Origin: Marisa cornuarietis
Taxonomy: Eukaryota; Mollusca; Gastropoda; Architaenioglossa; Ampullariidae
Assembly: GCA_004794655.1 (NCBI GenBank)
Contig: SMMW01000087.1
Location: forward strand, 1,594,501-1,658,500
Direction: 5' to 3'
Length of the DNA: 64,000 nt
Positions 13,570 to 23,900 of this stretch are shown one piece after another. Positions within the stretch are counted from its first letter, which is position 1. Each line of letters begins with the position of its first letter. The notes under the pieces were generated by a model. It was not told the origin of the DNA and ran no database searches. It saw nothing but the letters and a program-made list of their open reading frames with translations. The position numbers and the translations under genes were made by a program.

Positions 13570-14999
13570 TAAAATTCAGCATGCTGATTTGTTTCCTTGC
13601 TAATTAGCTTAGGTAAGTTACAAGTATTGACAAGTGGTGGCTTGACATTTGGCATTGTCAAGCATATTGTGTCCCTCTTTCAATCAACACCATATAGTTT
13701 TCTCAAATATTTTAATATTGCTTGAGCAGGAGGTGATCTTGATTAAGTGATCTTTATTAACCCACCATCTGTGGAGGATGTTTTAATTACTGTCAGCCAA
13801 GGATCAAAGATTTGGGGATTCTCTAATAAATATGGGCACATATTTTAACAAATCTGCTCAGATTTATTTGGGATATAAATCTAACAAGACATAATATTTT
13901 ATGAGCAGAATGGTTCTCAGACAAAGAGAAGTATAATTAATTTTGGGAGAGCTAATGTTCTGTTAACAAGAAATGAAATTACTTCATCAGGGCATTTTGA
14001 TGGGCCACAATATGTTTCTGTGGCCCTACAAGAACGTTTGATCTCATAATATCCAGTAATTTAGTGTGCCTGCTTTGTACTCGTGTAACCCAAAGATACA
14101 AACGCATCAATATTTGTGGATATCTGGTGCATAGCAGCTGGAGTAGTTTTCTTCACCCGCATGATGTGGGAACTGCAGCACTAGATGTCCTGCTTGCTGC
14201 AATCTGACAGCTGTCACTAATTAATGAGGTACGTACGGGTCTTACAATTTGATAGAAAAACTATTCTTTATAGGGATTCACTCAAGTTTCGGAGATATGT
14301 TGGACACATCGCCCTCTCACCCTCGAGGCCAATATGAGTCAAAAATGTTTTGTGACTTTGATGCGAGGGGTGGTGGTAGTGAAGGGTCATTTCGTAACGG
14401 TCAAAGCCAGCGCTTACTCATGGTCAAGGTCAACATAGCAGCAACAATTACGTACGTACTCTCCGAACATCGGAAAAAAATAAACGTTACACTTTAAATT
14501 AAAGCATATCATCCCAGCGCAGATGTCTATCACTACGATTATCCACTATCAGCGGAATGAGTTCACATAACACATACTCCATACGATTTTATGATAAAGC
14601 AAAGCACTTCTGTCGTAGGTGCTGGGTTGATTTTTTGCGATTAATTAATTAATCGATTTCTTATCCCTTTTGACAGAGTATGTCCTCTACTCATCCGCGG
14701 CGTTAACGTTCAAAGAAATCATGTTGTGACTATATAGACCGCAAAGTAAATCTCCGAGCAAAGAAAACAAATACAGTAACACGGCTGCAAAAGCGCAAAA
14801 TCATTTTTCCTTATTTACTGCAGACAGCTCTAAAATGCTCATCTCGTGCAGAGGTGTACATCATATATAGTTTTTTGCTGTCTATATTACCTTAGTAAAG
14901 GCAATGCAGATGTTGCCAGTCTATTTATAACATAGGCATGCTATTATATACTGAGAACAAAATTCACGATTACAGGTCTAATGCAAGGGGCCCAGAAAT

Positions 15000-15322
15000 G
15001 TCCTCTGCCCCGGAGCCCGCGCTGGCTTTTGGCGGCCCTGCACACAGACCCGAACGTCAGTGACATGCCAGATTCCATTTATCCTTGCGTTCACACGCTT
15101 CGATAGTTTTGTCTGCCTGCGGGTTTCCACTAGGCAGGGCGAGATCAGCGAGGCGAGCTGCATGGGCATCGACCTATCACGTGACTTTGGTCGCATGTAC
15201 ATTTTCTCCCCGTCACAGGCAGCTGGCAGAGCATCGAGAGCGCAGAAACTCCGCGATCGTGACCAAGTGTTGGCATCGAGCACCTCGCCGCAACACATCT
15301 CGACCACAGCAACAACAACAAA
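15000..15322 (+). promoter_or_regulatory. CpG-rich ADI1 promoter/5' UTR with E-box
   Basis: GC- and CpG-rich DNA rises out of an AT-rich background just before the ADI1 start codon. It carries a TCACGTGA palindrome (CACGTG core at 15178-15183), about 140 bp upstream of the ATG. That palindrome is a classic bHLH-zipper (USF, MITF/TFE, Myc class) site. No TATA box is obvious. The 5' UTR ends in a CAACAACAACAAA stretch that gives an A-rich context to the ATG. Transcription start not determined. Confidence 0.5.
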
Positions 15323-15659
15323 ATGGTTAGAGCCTGGTATATGAACAGAGAAGAGGGGGACCAGAGGAAAGAGCACCAGTGCGATCCTCCCCGACCCGTG
15401 ACGCTGGATTACCTGCAGAAGCTAGGTGTGCTGTATTTTGAAGTAAGTTGAACCTGTGGCCTACTTTCTGGTAGCTAGGGTGCACTTGCCCTTGGCACAC
15501 ATCGCATGTAAACACAGGCGCCCAATGAAAAGACGAAAGTGGCAACGAAACTGTTGAATCTGGTTTATGGTAACGGTTTATCTGTTACTGCGTTTCTTTG
15601 TGCTTGAAGCAGTAACGTTTGAAATAATACGTCGCTATAGTTTTTGCATTAGTTCGCCA

Positions 15660-15691
<32 letters not shown>

Positions 15692-18600
15692 TGTAATTTT
15701 AATAATGTTATTAAATGAATTAAGTAAGAAGCATTTGATGCCTGGTCGTATGTGCTCATGCAACTTTATGTAAGCCCTTTGAGCCTATATTCCTAGGTTA
15801 GGAAGGCGCACTATAAATAATTACAAAATAATATTTATTATTATATTGAAAAGTAATTTGTAAGGTAAAGTAAAGGTCATCCCATAACCTTTTCAGGTCG
15901 TAGGGGAGTGAGGTGTTAGAGACCCCACTTTTCTCGGGGCCAGCTTTTACATGAGGGTGGTGCCAATCTCCTCTCCCTCGCTGCCTTACCTTCCCCAACC
16001 CTCTAAGGAGTCAGGTACCCATTCCCGTCAGCTGGGTCATGATTGACTGGGGGAAGTTTGCTGCGCTTATCGGGAATTGAACCAGCGCGCTCTCGGTTCG
16101 GAAGCCAGCGCTCTAACCACTCGGCCATCCGCTTCCCCAGTAATTTGTATTGTCCCCTCAAACCTCTTTGTTGTGTACATATTTGTGTGTGCATGATGCA
16201 TGTGCATATATATGTGCATGCATGTGCATATATATATATATACATGCATGATGCATGTGTGTGTGTGCTCACCCACTTACTTTATCACTTCATGATAACT
16301 CTTATCTTCTTGGCTTTTATGCATGTATAGTTCATGTTTCATCATACAAAATTGCATATACAGATACTTTCATGTCAGGTCAGATTTTTTGCCATTTGTT
16401 CTAACTTTTAAACTTGGCCAGTCCTGTGTTTAGGAGAACAGCAGAACAGTCTCACTGAAATTTGATTTTTTTTTCCAGTGAGTTTTCAGAAATCGTTCTG
16501 TAATGTAATTTATTCAGTGGACTGCTGAGAGTCCCTGAGACCAATACAGTTTCCCCCCAATTCTGAACTTATTTTCATTAGTTTGCTTTTATTCTTGCAT
16601 CTTTCATCTTCATTGTGACAGTGAATTTTTTTTCATTATTAGTGATACTTTCTTAATCCTGTAAAAACTAGTAAACCAACTAAGTGAAAAACAATCATTG
16701 GCTTTAACTTTTCACACTTAACATGGCTTGTAAGGACATAGGGTAGAGTAAATCTTAATATAAATTATAATGCACTTGAGTGGTTACTTTCAAAAGAGAA
16801 TGTAAAATACAAATACTTTAAAACATGAATGTTTTGAATAGTGCATATGGTAAAAATAATAATAAATAATAAATACAAAATTTGTATAGCGCATACTCAC
16901 ACTCCTAAAACGAAACATGGGCAACATACAAGGGACAGAAGAACAACAAACAATATATGAACTACGGAAAGATAAACAAAAGTACTGATGATGAATAAAA
17001 AAACAAATACAGAAAATGCAAAGAGCAACATAGTAAAAAGGAGTGAATCATGATTTTGCAAAACGATGACAAGCAGGGAACTAGCAAGGGGAAATGGTGT
17101 AAGAAAGGACTAGCGTTGTGGGAACTGGTATTAGAAGTAATGCTTTAAAAGAATTTTCGTGAATGCTGCAGTGGATTTTGAATGAAAGGTATTCAACTTA
17201 CACATGGTCTGGGACCAGTCTGCTTAAAATGCTGCATTCATCTTAGCAAGGGATTGTACACTCTATGTATGTGATTGAATGGGTTGGTGTGTGTTAAGGT
17301 GAAGTTAGGTCAGAAAGCTTGCTGGCTGCTTGAGTGTAATGTTGTTGAACTAAAATTTAGCAACAGAATGAATTTTAAACATCTTCCCCAGATAGAAATG
17401 CAGGCACAGTACATTACAAAAAAACAGATATCCCCTGGCAGCATGCTTAGGATAGATACTTGTTGTTTGGCTACTTAATGCTTGTTTTTTTTAAGAATTT
17501 CATCAAGTGCATAATGGATTGTTTAATAAGGATTACAGCTTTTTTAAAAGATGGTAGATATGTGACATTGTTGAAAAGTGTCCCTAAATCTTTTATGATG
17601 CTGGGATCACACACCATCTGTATTGTAGGAATGTAGCCTGTACAGTAGTGCTGAGCTTATTGATGTATTGATAAACTTTGCCAGGTAGCTTTATACTGGT
17701 CTCAGTATTTGTGAAGTAGGACCAGTGATGTGGCTGATGCAATATATGGTGTGTTGATTCATCAGTTTGATGGCACCACCTAAAAAGAGAGGTTCAAATT
17801 TTGTAGTGTTACCAGCGGAAGGATAAAATTTAATTGAAGTTGTAGGTGAACATCAGACAGCAAGTCATAAATGGCTTAACTTAGTGTCACTGGTAAAAAA
17901 TCACAGTTTTGATCTATATAGATAATGTCTTCCGACAGCAATGACCTGAGCCTTCCACTAACTTCCCGAAAGAGTCGCTTGATTTTAGTCTTTACTTCAT
18001 GTTTTATATTTGCCTCATTGATGTGCAGGACTATTTGACTTTTAATTTTTCTTCTACAGTTTTCACATTTCCTGTTGACTGTCTTTCCTTCCTGAGGGCA
18101 TAATGATTTGTTGGATTGTTGTACCAGTTGTCACCATTATTGATCCACTTTGTGTTTTGTATGCTATGCTATAAAAGATGCCCGGTTAATATCAATAACT
18201 TGATTCAGACAGAAAAATGCAGGAGTAATTAAAGCAAATACAATATTAAAATGTTCAAGACATGTATTGCATTTAGCGTCTACAGTACAAGTGATTATTA
18301 ATTTTGGTACAAATGCTTGACACCATGATAAAATACTTGAACAAAGGCATTGGGTACAATCCCCCTAACAGGGGAGTGAAGCTGAGCAGACTGAACAGAG
18401 TGGAGTGGGATGTGGAGTTGTATGCCATTAGTGAAGTGCTTTAATGAGCAAGATGATGGGGACACAATTGTTTGCATTACTAGTCCTAGCAGGTAAGCCT
18501 CATGACATTGCATGCCACCCAAGTAATACATTTGTTCCTTAATTTTATCTTCATTTTCATATAAGCACTGGGGTAGCTGAAAGTTAAGTGGTTAGAACAT

Positions 18601-20547
18601 TGGTGTCCAAGCCTAAAGGTGTGCAGCTTTGATATCTGTGAGGCACAGCAAACATCCCCCAGACAGTCCAACTATCAGCAATGAGTAGCAGCCTCTTTAG
18701 AGGCTTAGGGGAGGTAAGGCAGCAAGGTAGAGGAGATGGGCACCTTTCGCAAAATGCTAACCCTGAGAAAAGTGTGGTATCTAGCATTTGACTACCAAAC
18801 AAGTGAAAGATTAGGGGACAACCTTTACTTATCAAACAAAGTAGAAATTTTTAATTTTTTTTTCTCACAAATAGCAAAGGTGAAATTTGGAGATTATTTT
18901 CCATCTGGATCTTCATAGAAATGCTGCGTCATTGTGGGAGCATTGGGAAGCATGCAGTCTGATAGAAGCATGTGCATAGCAGCTGCTTCTCATTCATTAA
19001 TCATTCATTCTTTTTCTTCCTTTCTATCCAGCATGCTTGCTGGGTTTATACACCGCTGGCAGCCAAGTAAAAAACCCATGTTTTGATAACAAAAACTCTT
19101 TATTGTACAATGCAGACTGGCAGATGAGGTTAACGAAGGTAGTGCCCTGAAAGTTCAGCCATGTTTGTGGCCTCAGTTTTAAGCATTTATAAGTAGGAAC
19201 AAGACAATTGTACATCATGACCCATTTACCTGGACAACAAACCTCGCCATGCAAGCATCTATCACTAGGCTAATTAAAGCTTTTCTTAAGTATGTCCCAT
19301 TCTCATAATTATGCAGAAAGGAAGTGTATGTGCATTTGACATGAAAACTGCATTAAAGTCTTTATATATAAACATGAGCATTATTGTCTTGCATTTCTAG
19401 GCTTGGGTTGAGTCGGTGGAAATGTTTGGGCTTGAGCTGGTAAAACTACTGTCACTGTGCAGCAGAATATCATTGATAATGTTATAATGATTAATGGTTT
19501 AATAGGTTTGAGGACTCAAAATTATATTTACAGATTCCTGTAGAGGATGATGGCAGCTATGATGAACAGAAGCTAAAAAAAATCCGAGATGACCGTGGCT
19601 ACAACTATCAAGATGTTGTCGACTGCTCTCCAACAACTCTGCCCAACTATGATGACAAAGTATTCCATTTTCATTTATTTATAAACCACGCAGAGCAACA
19701 TTGCCCATATTAACAACAATTCATAATAATAAACATCAGCGTAACATGGTTCATAAAACAGTTTAAATAGGGATTCAGAAGTTTATTTACACAATGTTTA
19801 ACTAATTTGTAGGCAGGCAGGCTTTATAGCTAGTTCGATACTTTTCACGCTTACTGAGCAGTTAACACCTGAGTATGAAAACATGCTTGCAAGTGGTGAG
19901 AAAGAAGAGTTAGAATGGGGCTAAAGTTTTTTTACTGCAGAAGTTTTTATACTTACATATATGGAAGGAGCATTAGAGATGAACAGCCATTTTTGTTTTG
20001 AGAAAAAATCCAGCTACTCATCCATAAAGAAGCTGACCCTAAACTTTAGTGAAAAGTTTTATACTGTTAAATTTGCTGAACCTGTTATAAACTTAGTCTA
20101 GATTGTTTGGTTTTTTTTGTTTTACATGAATGAAGCTTTTTGTCTGTCATACACAGCTGAAGAGCTTCTTCAGGGAACATCTGCATGCTGATGAAGAGAT
20201 CCGCTACTGTGTGGCTGGAAGTGGTTACTTTGATGTCCGTGCAGAGAGTGACGAGTGGATCCGCATTGAAGTTGTTCCAGGTGACATGATCATATTGCCA
20301 GCAGGAATCTATCATCGCTTCACCCTCGATGAAAAGGTGATTTATTTTGTAAAAGGCATTATAAAAAACTCCTTTTTTTCACAAAAGAATGAGACAAGTG
20401 GATTTACTGCAAGAACAATTTTTTTTTCAGAACTACATAAAGGCTTTGCGCTTCTTCTGTGGTGATCCAGTGTGGACCCCTGTCAACCGCCCAGCTGACG
20501 ATCATGCTGCTCGGGTAGATTATTTGAGAAAGTTTCAGTCTGCATGA
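15323..20547 (+). CDS. ADI1: Acireductone dioxygenase (1,2-dihydroxy-3-keto-5-methylthiopentene dioxygenase)
   Basis: Four exons, all GT-AG and all phase 0: 15323-15442, 19534-19659, 20157-20336, 20431-20547 (TGA). The product is 180 residues, against 179 for the human protein. It begins [14 protein letters not shown] and aligns to the ADI1/ARD family throughout. The cupin metal ligands are His90, His92 and Glu96 ([11 protein letters not shown]) and His135 (PAGIYHRF); GSGYFDVR and the C-terminal [11 protein letters not shown] are family hallmarks. Family knowledge: a cytosolic and nuclear enzyme of methionine salvage that, with Fe2+, oxidises acireductone to the 2-keto-4-methylthiobutyrate precursor of methionine and formate; with Ni2+ it makes a CO-releasing off-pathway product. 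The first ATG is chosen because MVRAWYM matches the conserved N-terminus and follows a CpG-rich promoter. Intron 1 (4.1 kb) holds two SINEs and a LINE tail. The gene is tail to tail with the aquaporin. Confidence 0.97.
15660..15692. repeat. (GT)n(GA)n microsatellite
   Basis: GT run switching to a GA run in ADI1 intron 1. Confidence 0.9.
15755..15842 (+). mobile_element. 3' tail of a LINE or SINE with ATT-rich end
   Basis: Sequence of the form GTAAGCCCTTTGAGCC, then GGAAGGCGCACTATAAAT, then an AAT/ATT-rich run. A conserved stem followed by short ATT-like repeats is the usual 3' terminus of CR1/L2-type retroposons in marine invertebrates. Only the terminal part is seen. Confidence 0.4.
15863..16138 (-). 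mobile_element. tRNA-derived SINE with target-site duplication (family A, copy 1)
   Basis: On the minus strand the element opens with a tRNA-like head: GGATGGCCGAGTGGTTAGAG (A box) and, about 35 nt on, GCGCTGGTTCAATTCCC (B box). A central domain follows (GAATGGGTACCTGACTCC, GGTAAGGCAGCGAGGGAGAG), then a tail ending GGGATGACCTTTACTTTACC. The insertion is flanked by a perfect 11-bp direct repeat, AGTAATTTGTA, at 15852-15862 and 16139-16149, which is the expected target-site duplication. Length is about 276 bp. The head is tRNA-like but this is not a functional tRNA gene. A second copy lies at about 18570-18832. Confidence 0.85.
16150..16265. repeat. TG/CA/TA-rich low-complexity tract
   Basis: Alternating purine-pyrimidine sequence (TGTGTGCATGATGCATGTGC, TATATATATATACATG and similar) containing several GCATGC and ATGCAT palindromes. 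Confidence 0.75.
16852..17190 (-). mobile_element. LINE 3' end copy (family L, copy 1, diverged)
   Basis: Shares an ordered series of blocks with 24858-25140 and 55774-56090: an AAT repeat, TATAGCGCATACTCACACTC, then GGGACAGAAGAAC, GTACTGATGATGAA, and near the end AAGGACTAGCGTTGTGGGAACTGG. Relative to the copy still joined to reverse transcriptase (55774-56520), all three run on the minus strand with the AAT repeat as the 3' tail. This copy is the most diverged. Confidence 0.6.
18570..18832 (+). mobile_element. tRNA-derived SINE (family A, copy 2)
   Basis: Same family as the element at 15863-16138 but on the plus strand. The head TTAAGTGGTTAGAACATTGG corresponds to its A box. The central TTTAGAGGCTTAGGGGAGG and AGGCAGCAAGGTAGAGGAGA match its CTTAGAGGGTTGGGGAAGG and AGGCAGCGAGGGAGAGGAGA. 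GAGAAAAGTGTGG and the tail ACAACCTTTACTT also match. It is more diverged, and I see no clear target-site duplication. Confidence 0.75.
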
Positions 20548-20663
20548 TCACTCCAGTGATGGCAGATCAGACAAATCATAAAATATATGCAACAGTCAAG
20601 GCTTGTGAACTCCAAATGGCAATTACTAAATAACCTTACTGGAAGGGAAAAATAAGTAGAGGG

Positions 20664-20669
20664 TTTAAT
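20664..20669 (-). terminator. Candidate poly(A) signal ATTAAA of the aquaporin
   Basis: Minus-strand ATTAAA about 330 nt beyond the aquaporin stop and within 120 bp of the ADI1 stop on the other strand. No AATAAA is present in the 450-bp gap on either strand; ADI1 has only a variant AATATA at 20582-20587. The two 3' UTRs probably overlap. Confidence 0.35.
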
Positions 20670-20997
20670 TTTTTGGTATGCATTTTTATCTGGGATTCTA
20701 TCTGATGTATAACAAATTTTTTTTAACTGCTCACAAGGCTGTAAAGAGACCTGTGCTACAGACTACAGTACACACGTATATCCCCGTTTATATTAAGACC
20801 ATCTCCTCCCCAAGGGACTAAACAGGATTGCTGATTGTTAGCAGAGACAGACATTTTTCATTCCTGTAAGGTAGGGAGGAGAGGCAATTTAAAAAAAAAA
20901 GACTAATTGATAATGAACACCGAGTATGCCAGGAGAAAATAATCCTGGGTTAAAAGCAAGTATGGCATGGAAGAAAATCCAGAATCTGTTCCATTGC

Positions 20998-23900
20998 TTA
21001 GAGACGAGCAAGCTCAATGTCTTTTTGTTTTGCTTCCTTGAAATAATCACGTGGAATGGCCACAAAATTTTCATTTTGCACTGCAAAAGAAAAAAGAAAA
21101 TATAACGTTTTTTTTAATAATGTGTAGGATGTTTCAGTAGTGGCTAAATTCACATGTGGTTGTGGAATTTCTTTTGCTCAGGCAGATAACACATTCTGTA
21201 TGGGATTGACATGAACTTAATTAACTAATTAACTCACGCCACTTAATGGATCATTAATAAACACAATCTTCTTATGCCAGATAGCTGTCTTACAATTAAG
21301 AGGTAACCATTGTTTATAAACAACCCTTTCAGCAGTTCAATCCTTTAACCCTTGGTAAATCAGTCTATAGGCTGAAAACAGAATACTCACGCATTTTCTG
21401 GACTGCATCTTCCATTGAGGGGGCTCCTCTGTAAGGATTAATAATCAGCTTGTAAACTGCAGCAGCCAGAACTCCACCCAGGATGGGTCCAATCCAGTAG
21501 ACCTAAAGACGTCCATCATAGCAATGTCTGAATCGTACTTTAGTGACATCATAAAAATACTTAAGTATACTGTTGTAAACTGTGCAAAGTTGACAACTTG
21601 TAAATGCCTGTGAAAATTTCAGTTGATTATGGAAATAAAAAAAATTCTTACCCAATGGTCTTTGTATATGCCAGCTGCAACTGCTGAACCAAGTGAGCGT
21701 GATGGGTTCATGCTGGCACCAGTAAATTTGATCTGCACGAAAATTAGTACAAAGTAAATAAGGAATGTCCAATCACCGTGATTTCAACAAAATGGTGACT
21801 GAGAAATAGCTAAGAAGTTGCCAGGGGCTAGTGGCACAACACATTTTTAATTTTAAAAATTTTAGGCTTTGAATCTATGTAGATAATCAGTTTTATAAAA
21901 ACACATGATTATAGAACATAATTGTTTTAATACCATTTAATGCACTTTTGCAACGTGTCTAAATGGTAAAGAATTTTGAAAAGCATTTCGAAATTTACTT
22001 CTTTAAAAAAATTTTAATTGAGATATTTTGGGCAATTAATGTTTGGAACCAGGAAACCAACAATGTTGAAAACCTTTTTAGGGCTATGAGGAAACTATTA
22101 CACATATTACTGTGAAAGGAATATTTCTGCCAAATTTGGGGAAAATAAGGCAAATGGTGTGGATTTGATAAGGTTTCAACCAACACACAAAAATACTCGT
22201 ATCACAACACTCCAATATATTTATAAGATTCTTCCTATTATGGATTGGTCGTAGACAGTAAACAAACCATAATAACTAGTGATGTTAATGTCTACCTGTC
22301 CCTGATTGTACAGAAGAGGACAAAATAACTATTACAGCAGGGTCTAATTCAAGCCCAGTACTGCCTTAAGCTGGTGCTGCTTCAGTGACTTTAAGGCTTT
22401 ACAAGTGTTGAAGGTGAAGTAAGAGATTAAAAAATTTTGTTGCAGATGGGACATCAAACAGCGTAGAGCTTACCTAAATGTGTAAATGAATCTACCCAGC
22501 AAAGTTTGCAGTCAAAGGGAGACAACTGACAAAAAAAAATGCTATATCCCGCCCATTATTTTCCATAATCAGTAACATCTCCCGAAGTGCAGCTACCGGG
22601 AGGAAACTATAGTTAAATAAGATTGAATTAAAGACTGCCGGGCGTAGCGGATCAGATAATCAGTCTATATATAATTCCTACTCTCACCAGCCAGATGTAG
22701 GATGTATTTGGTCTATATTGTCTACTCACCCCAGTCAGGTGCAGGAGTGTGACTGTCAAGCCGATGAGCAGGGACGGGCTGCCAAAAGATGGCCGGTTGG
22801 GGTCAGTAGTACCGAAGATGACGATGACAAGGACGAAGGTGAGGATTATTTCCACCCCCACGCCTTGTCCTGCGGTCATCCCATCGCCCACTGTAGTTGC
22901 TCCTAGATCGGCTGTCTTGGTCAAATTGGCTGGTATTAACCTGTAGATACAGAACGGACCATATAAGTTGAGAGCCTGCCTCGCCCTTGCCGATCAGGAA
23001 TATCTCATAACCATTTATCACAGCTTTTTATACTGAAGACGCATCTGTCCTAACGATATAATTTATTTCGCATGCATTTTATCAGCAAACAAAGGAAAAA
23101 GAAAAAAATCAATAAAAATTTTCCAGTGGTGCCAGAAACCCAAGTGGAAAGCCGTAAATGTTTTATTTAGAAGATGACTCAGGGTATGTATTCCTTAACA
23201 TCCGTGGCTGTTAATATTAAGTCAAGAAACTTGTGGTTGGCTGGGATTGCGCGTGCTGGCGTGCACTTAAAAGCAAGTATAATTAAATATTGATGATCTG
23301 CCACTAGTACGGGATCTTATTTGATATGATAAACAGTGCAGATATATAATGTTCATAGTCAAGAATGAAATGATGAAAACAAGTATTTTCATTTCTTTCC
23401 ACGGCGTCAAACTATGTAAACAGACCAAGTGGTGTGCTATGGGCGACAACCTCATTTCTGTCCTACAGTCTAAAAGCAGGAGCAATCCTTAGTTACTTCC
23501 CTTAGCCATAGTTCTCTGCGCTCAACCGCCATCTCAGATCGTACGCTGGTTCCGTTTTCATTGAATAGAATAATGACTAGAATAATACAACCCTACAGTT
23601 ACAGAAAATTAAATGTAATATACTAAGGTGGTCATCTCAAGCTTTCATCCTATTTTTAAACTCTTAAGTGACTGCCGCCACACCTTTTTTAACGAAGGAC
23701 AAATTTGAAACATTTAACGGCACGGTATCTTCTGATGTGTCAGGATGCGTATTCAGTGGCGTAGGAAGATGCTCGGCTTTGGGGGGGGGCAAGCTCCATG
23801 CTGACAATGAATAACGTTCACATTCTTGCCTTCCCAGCATCTTTTTTGGTGGGCGGCTGCCCCCCTTGCTCCCCCCTGTTCCTACGCCACTGGGATTGTT

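Larger units (their letters stand above)
4832..14990. other. Gene-free AT-rich region
   Basis: About 10 kb with no exon I can support. Open frames are short and lack splice sites or recognisable domains. It may carry extended ankyrin 3' UTR or non-coding transcripts. Recognisable contents are a LINE remnant (8881-9091), a GT/G-rich microsatellite (about 13543-13569), a T run near 13118-13132 and a TTTA run near 13475-13495. Base composition becomes less AT-rich after about 14.2 kb, approaching the ADI1 promoter. Confidence 0.6.

Noticed and set aside
14978..15376. 132-codon minus-strand open frame across the ADI1 promoter and exon 1
   Set aside because: Antisense shadow of GC-rich promoter and coding DNA; no domain and no splice evidence.
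16071..16138. tRNA-like sequence with A and B boxes
   Set aside because: Head of a SINE with a target-site duplication; the acceptor stem does not close as a tRNA gene.
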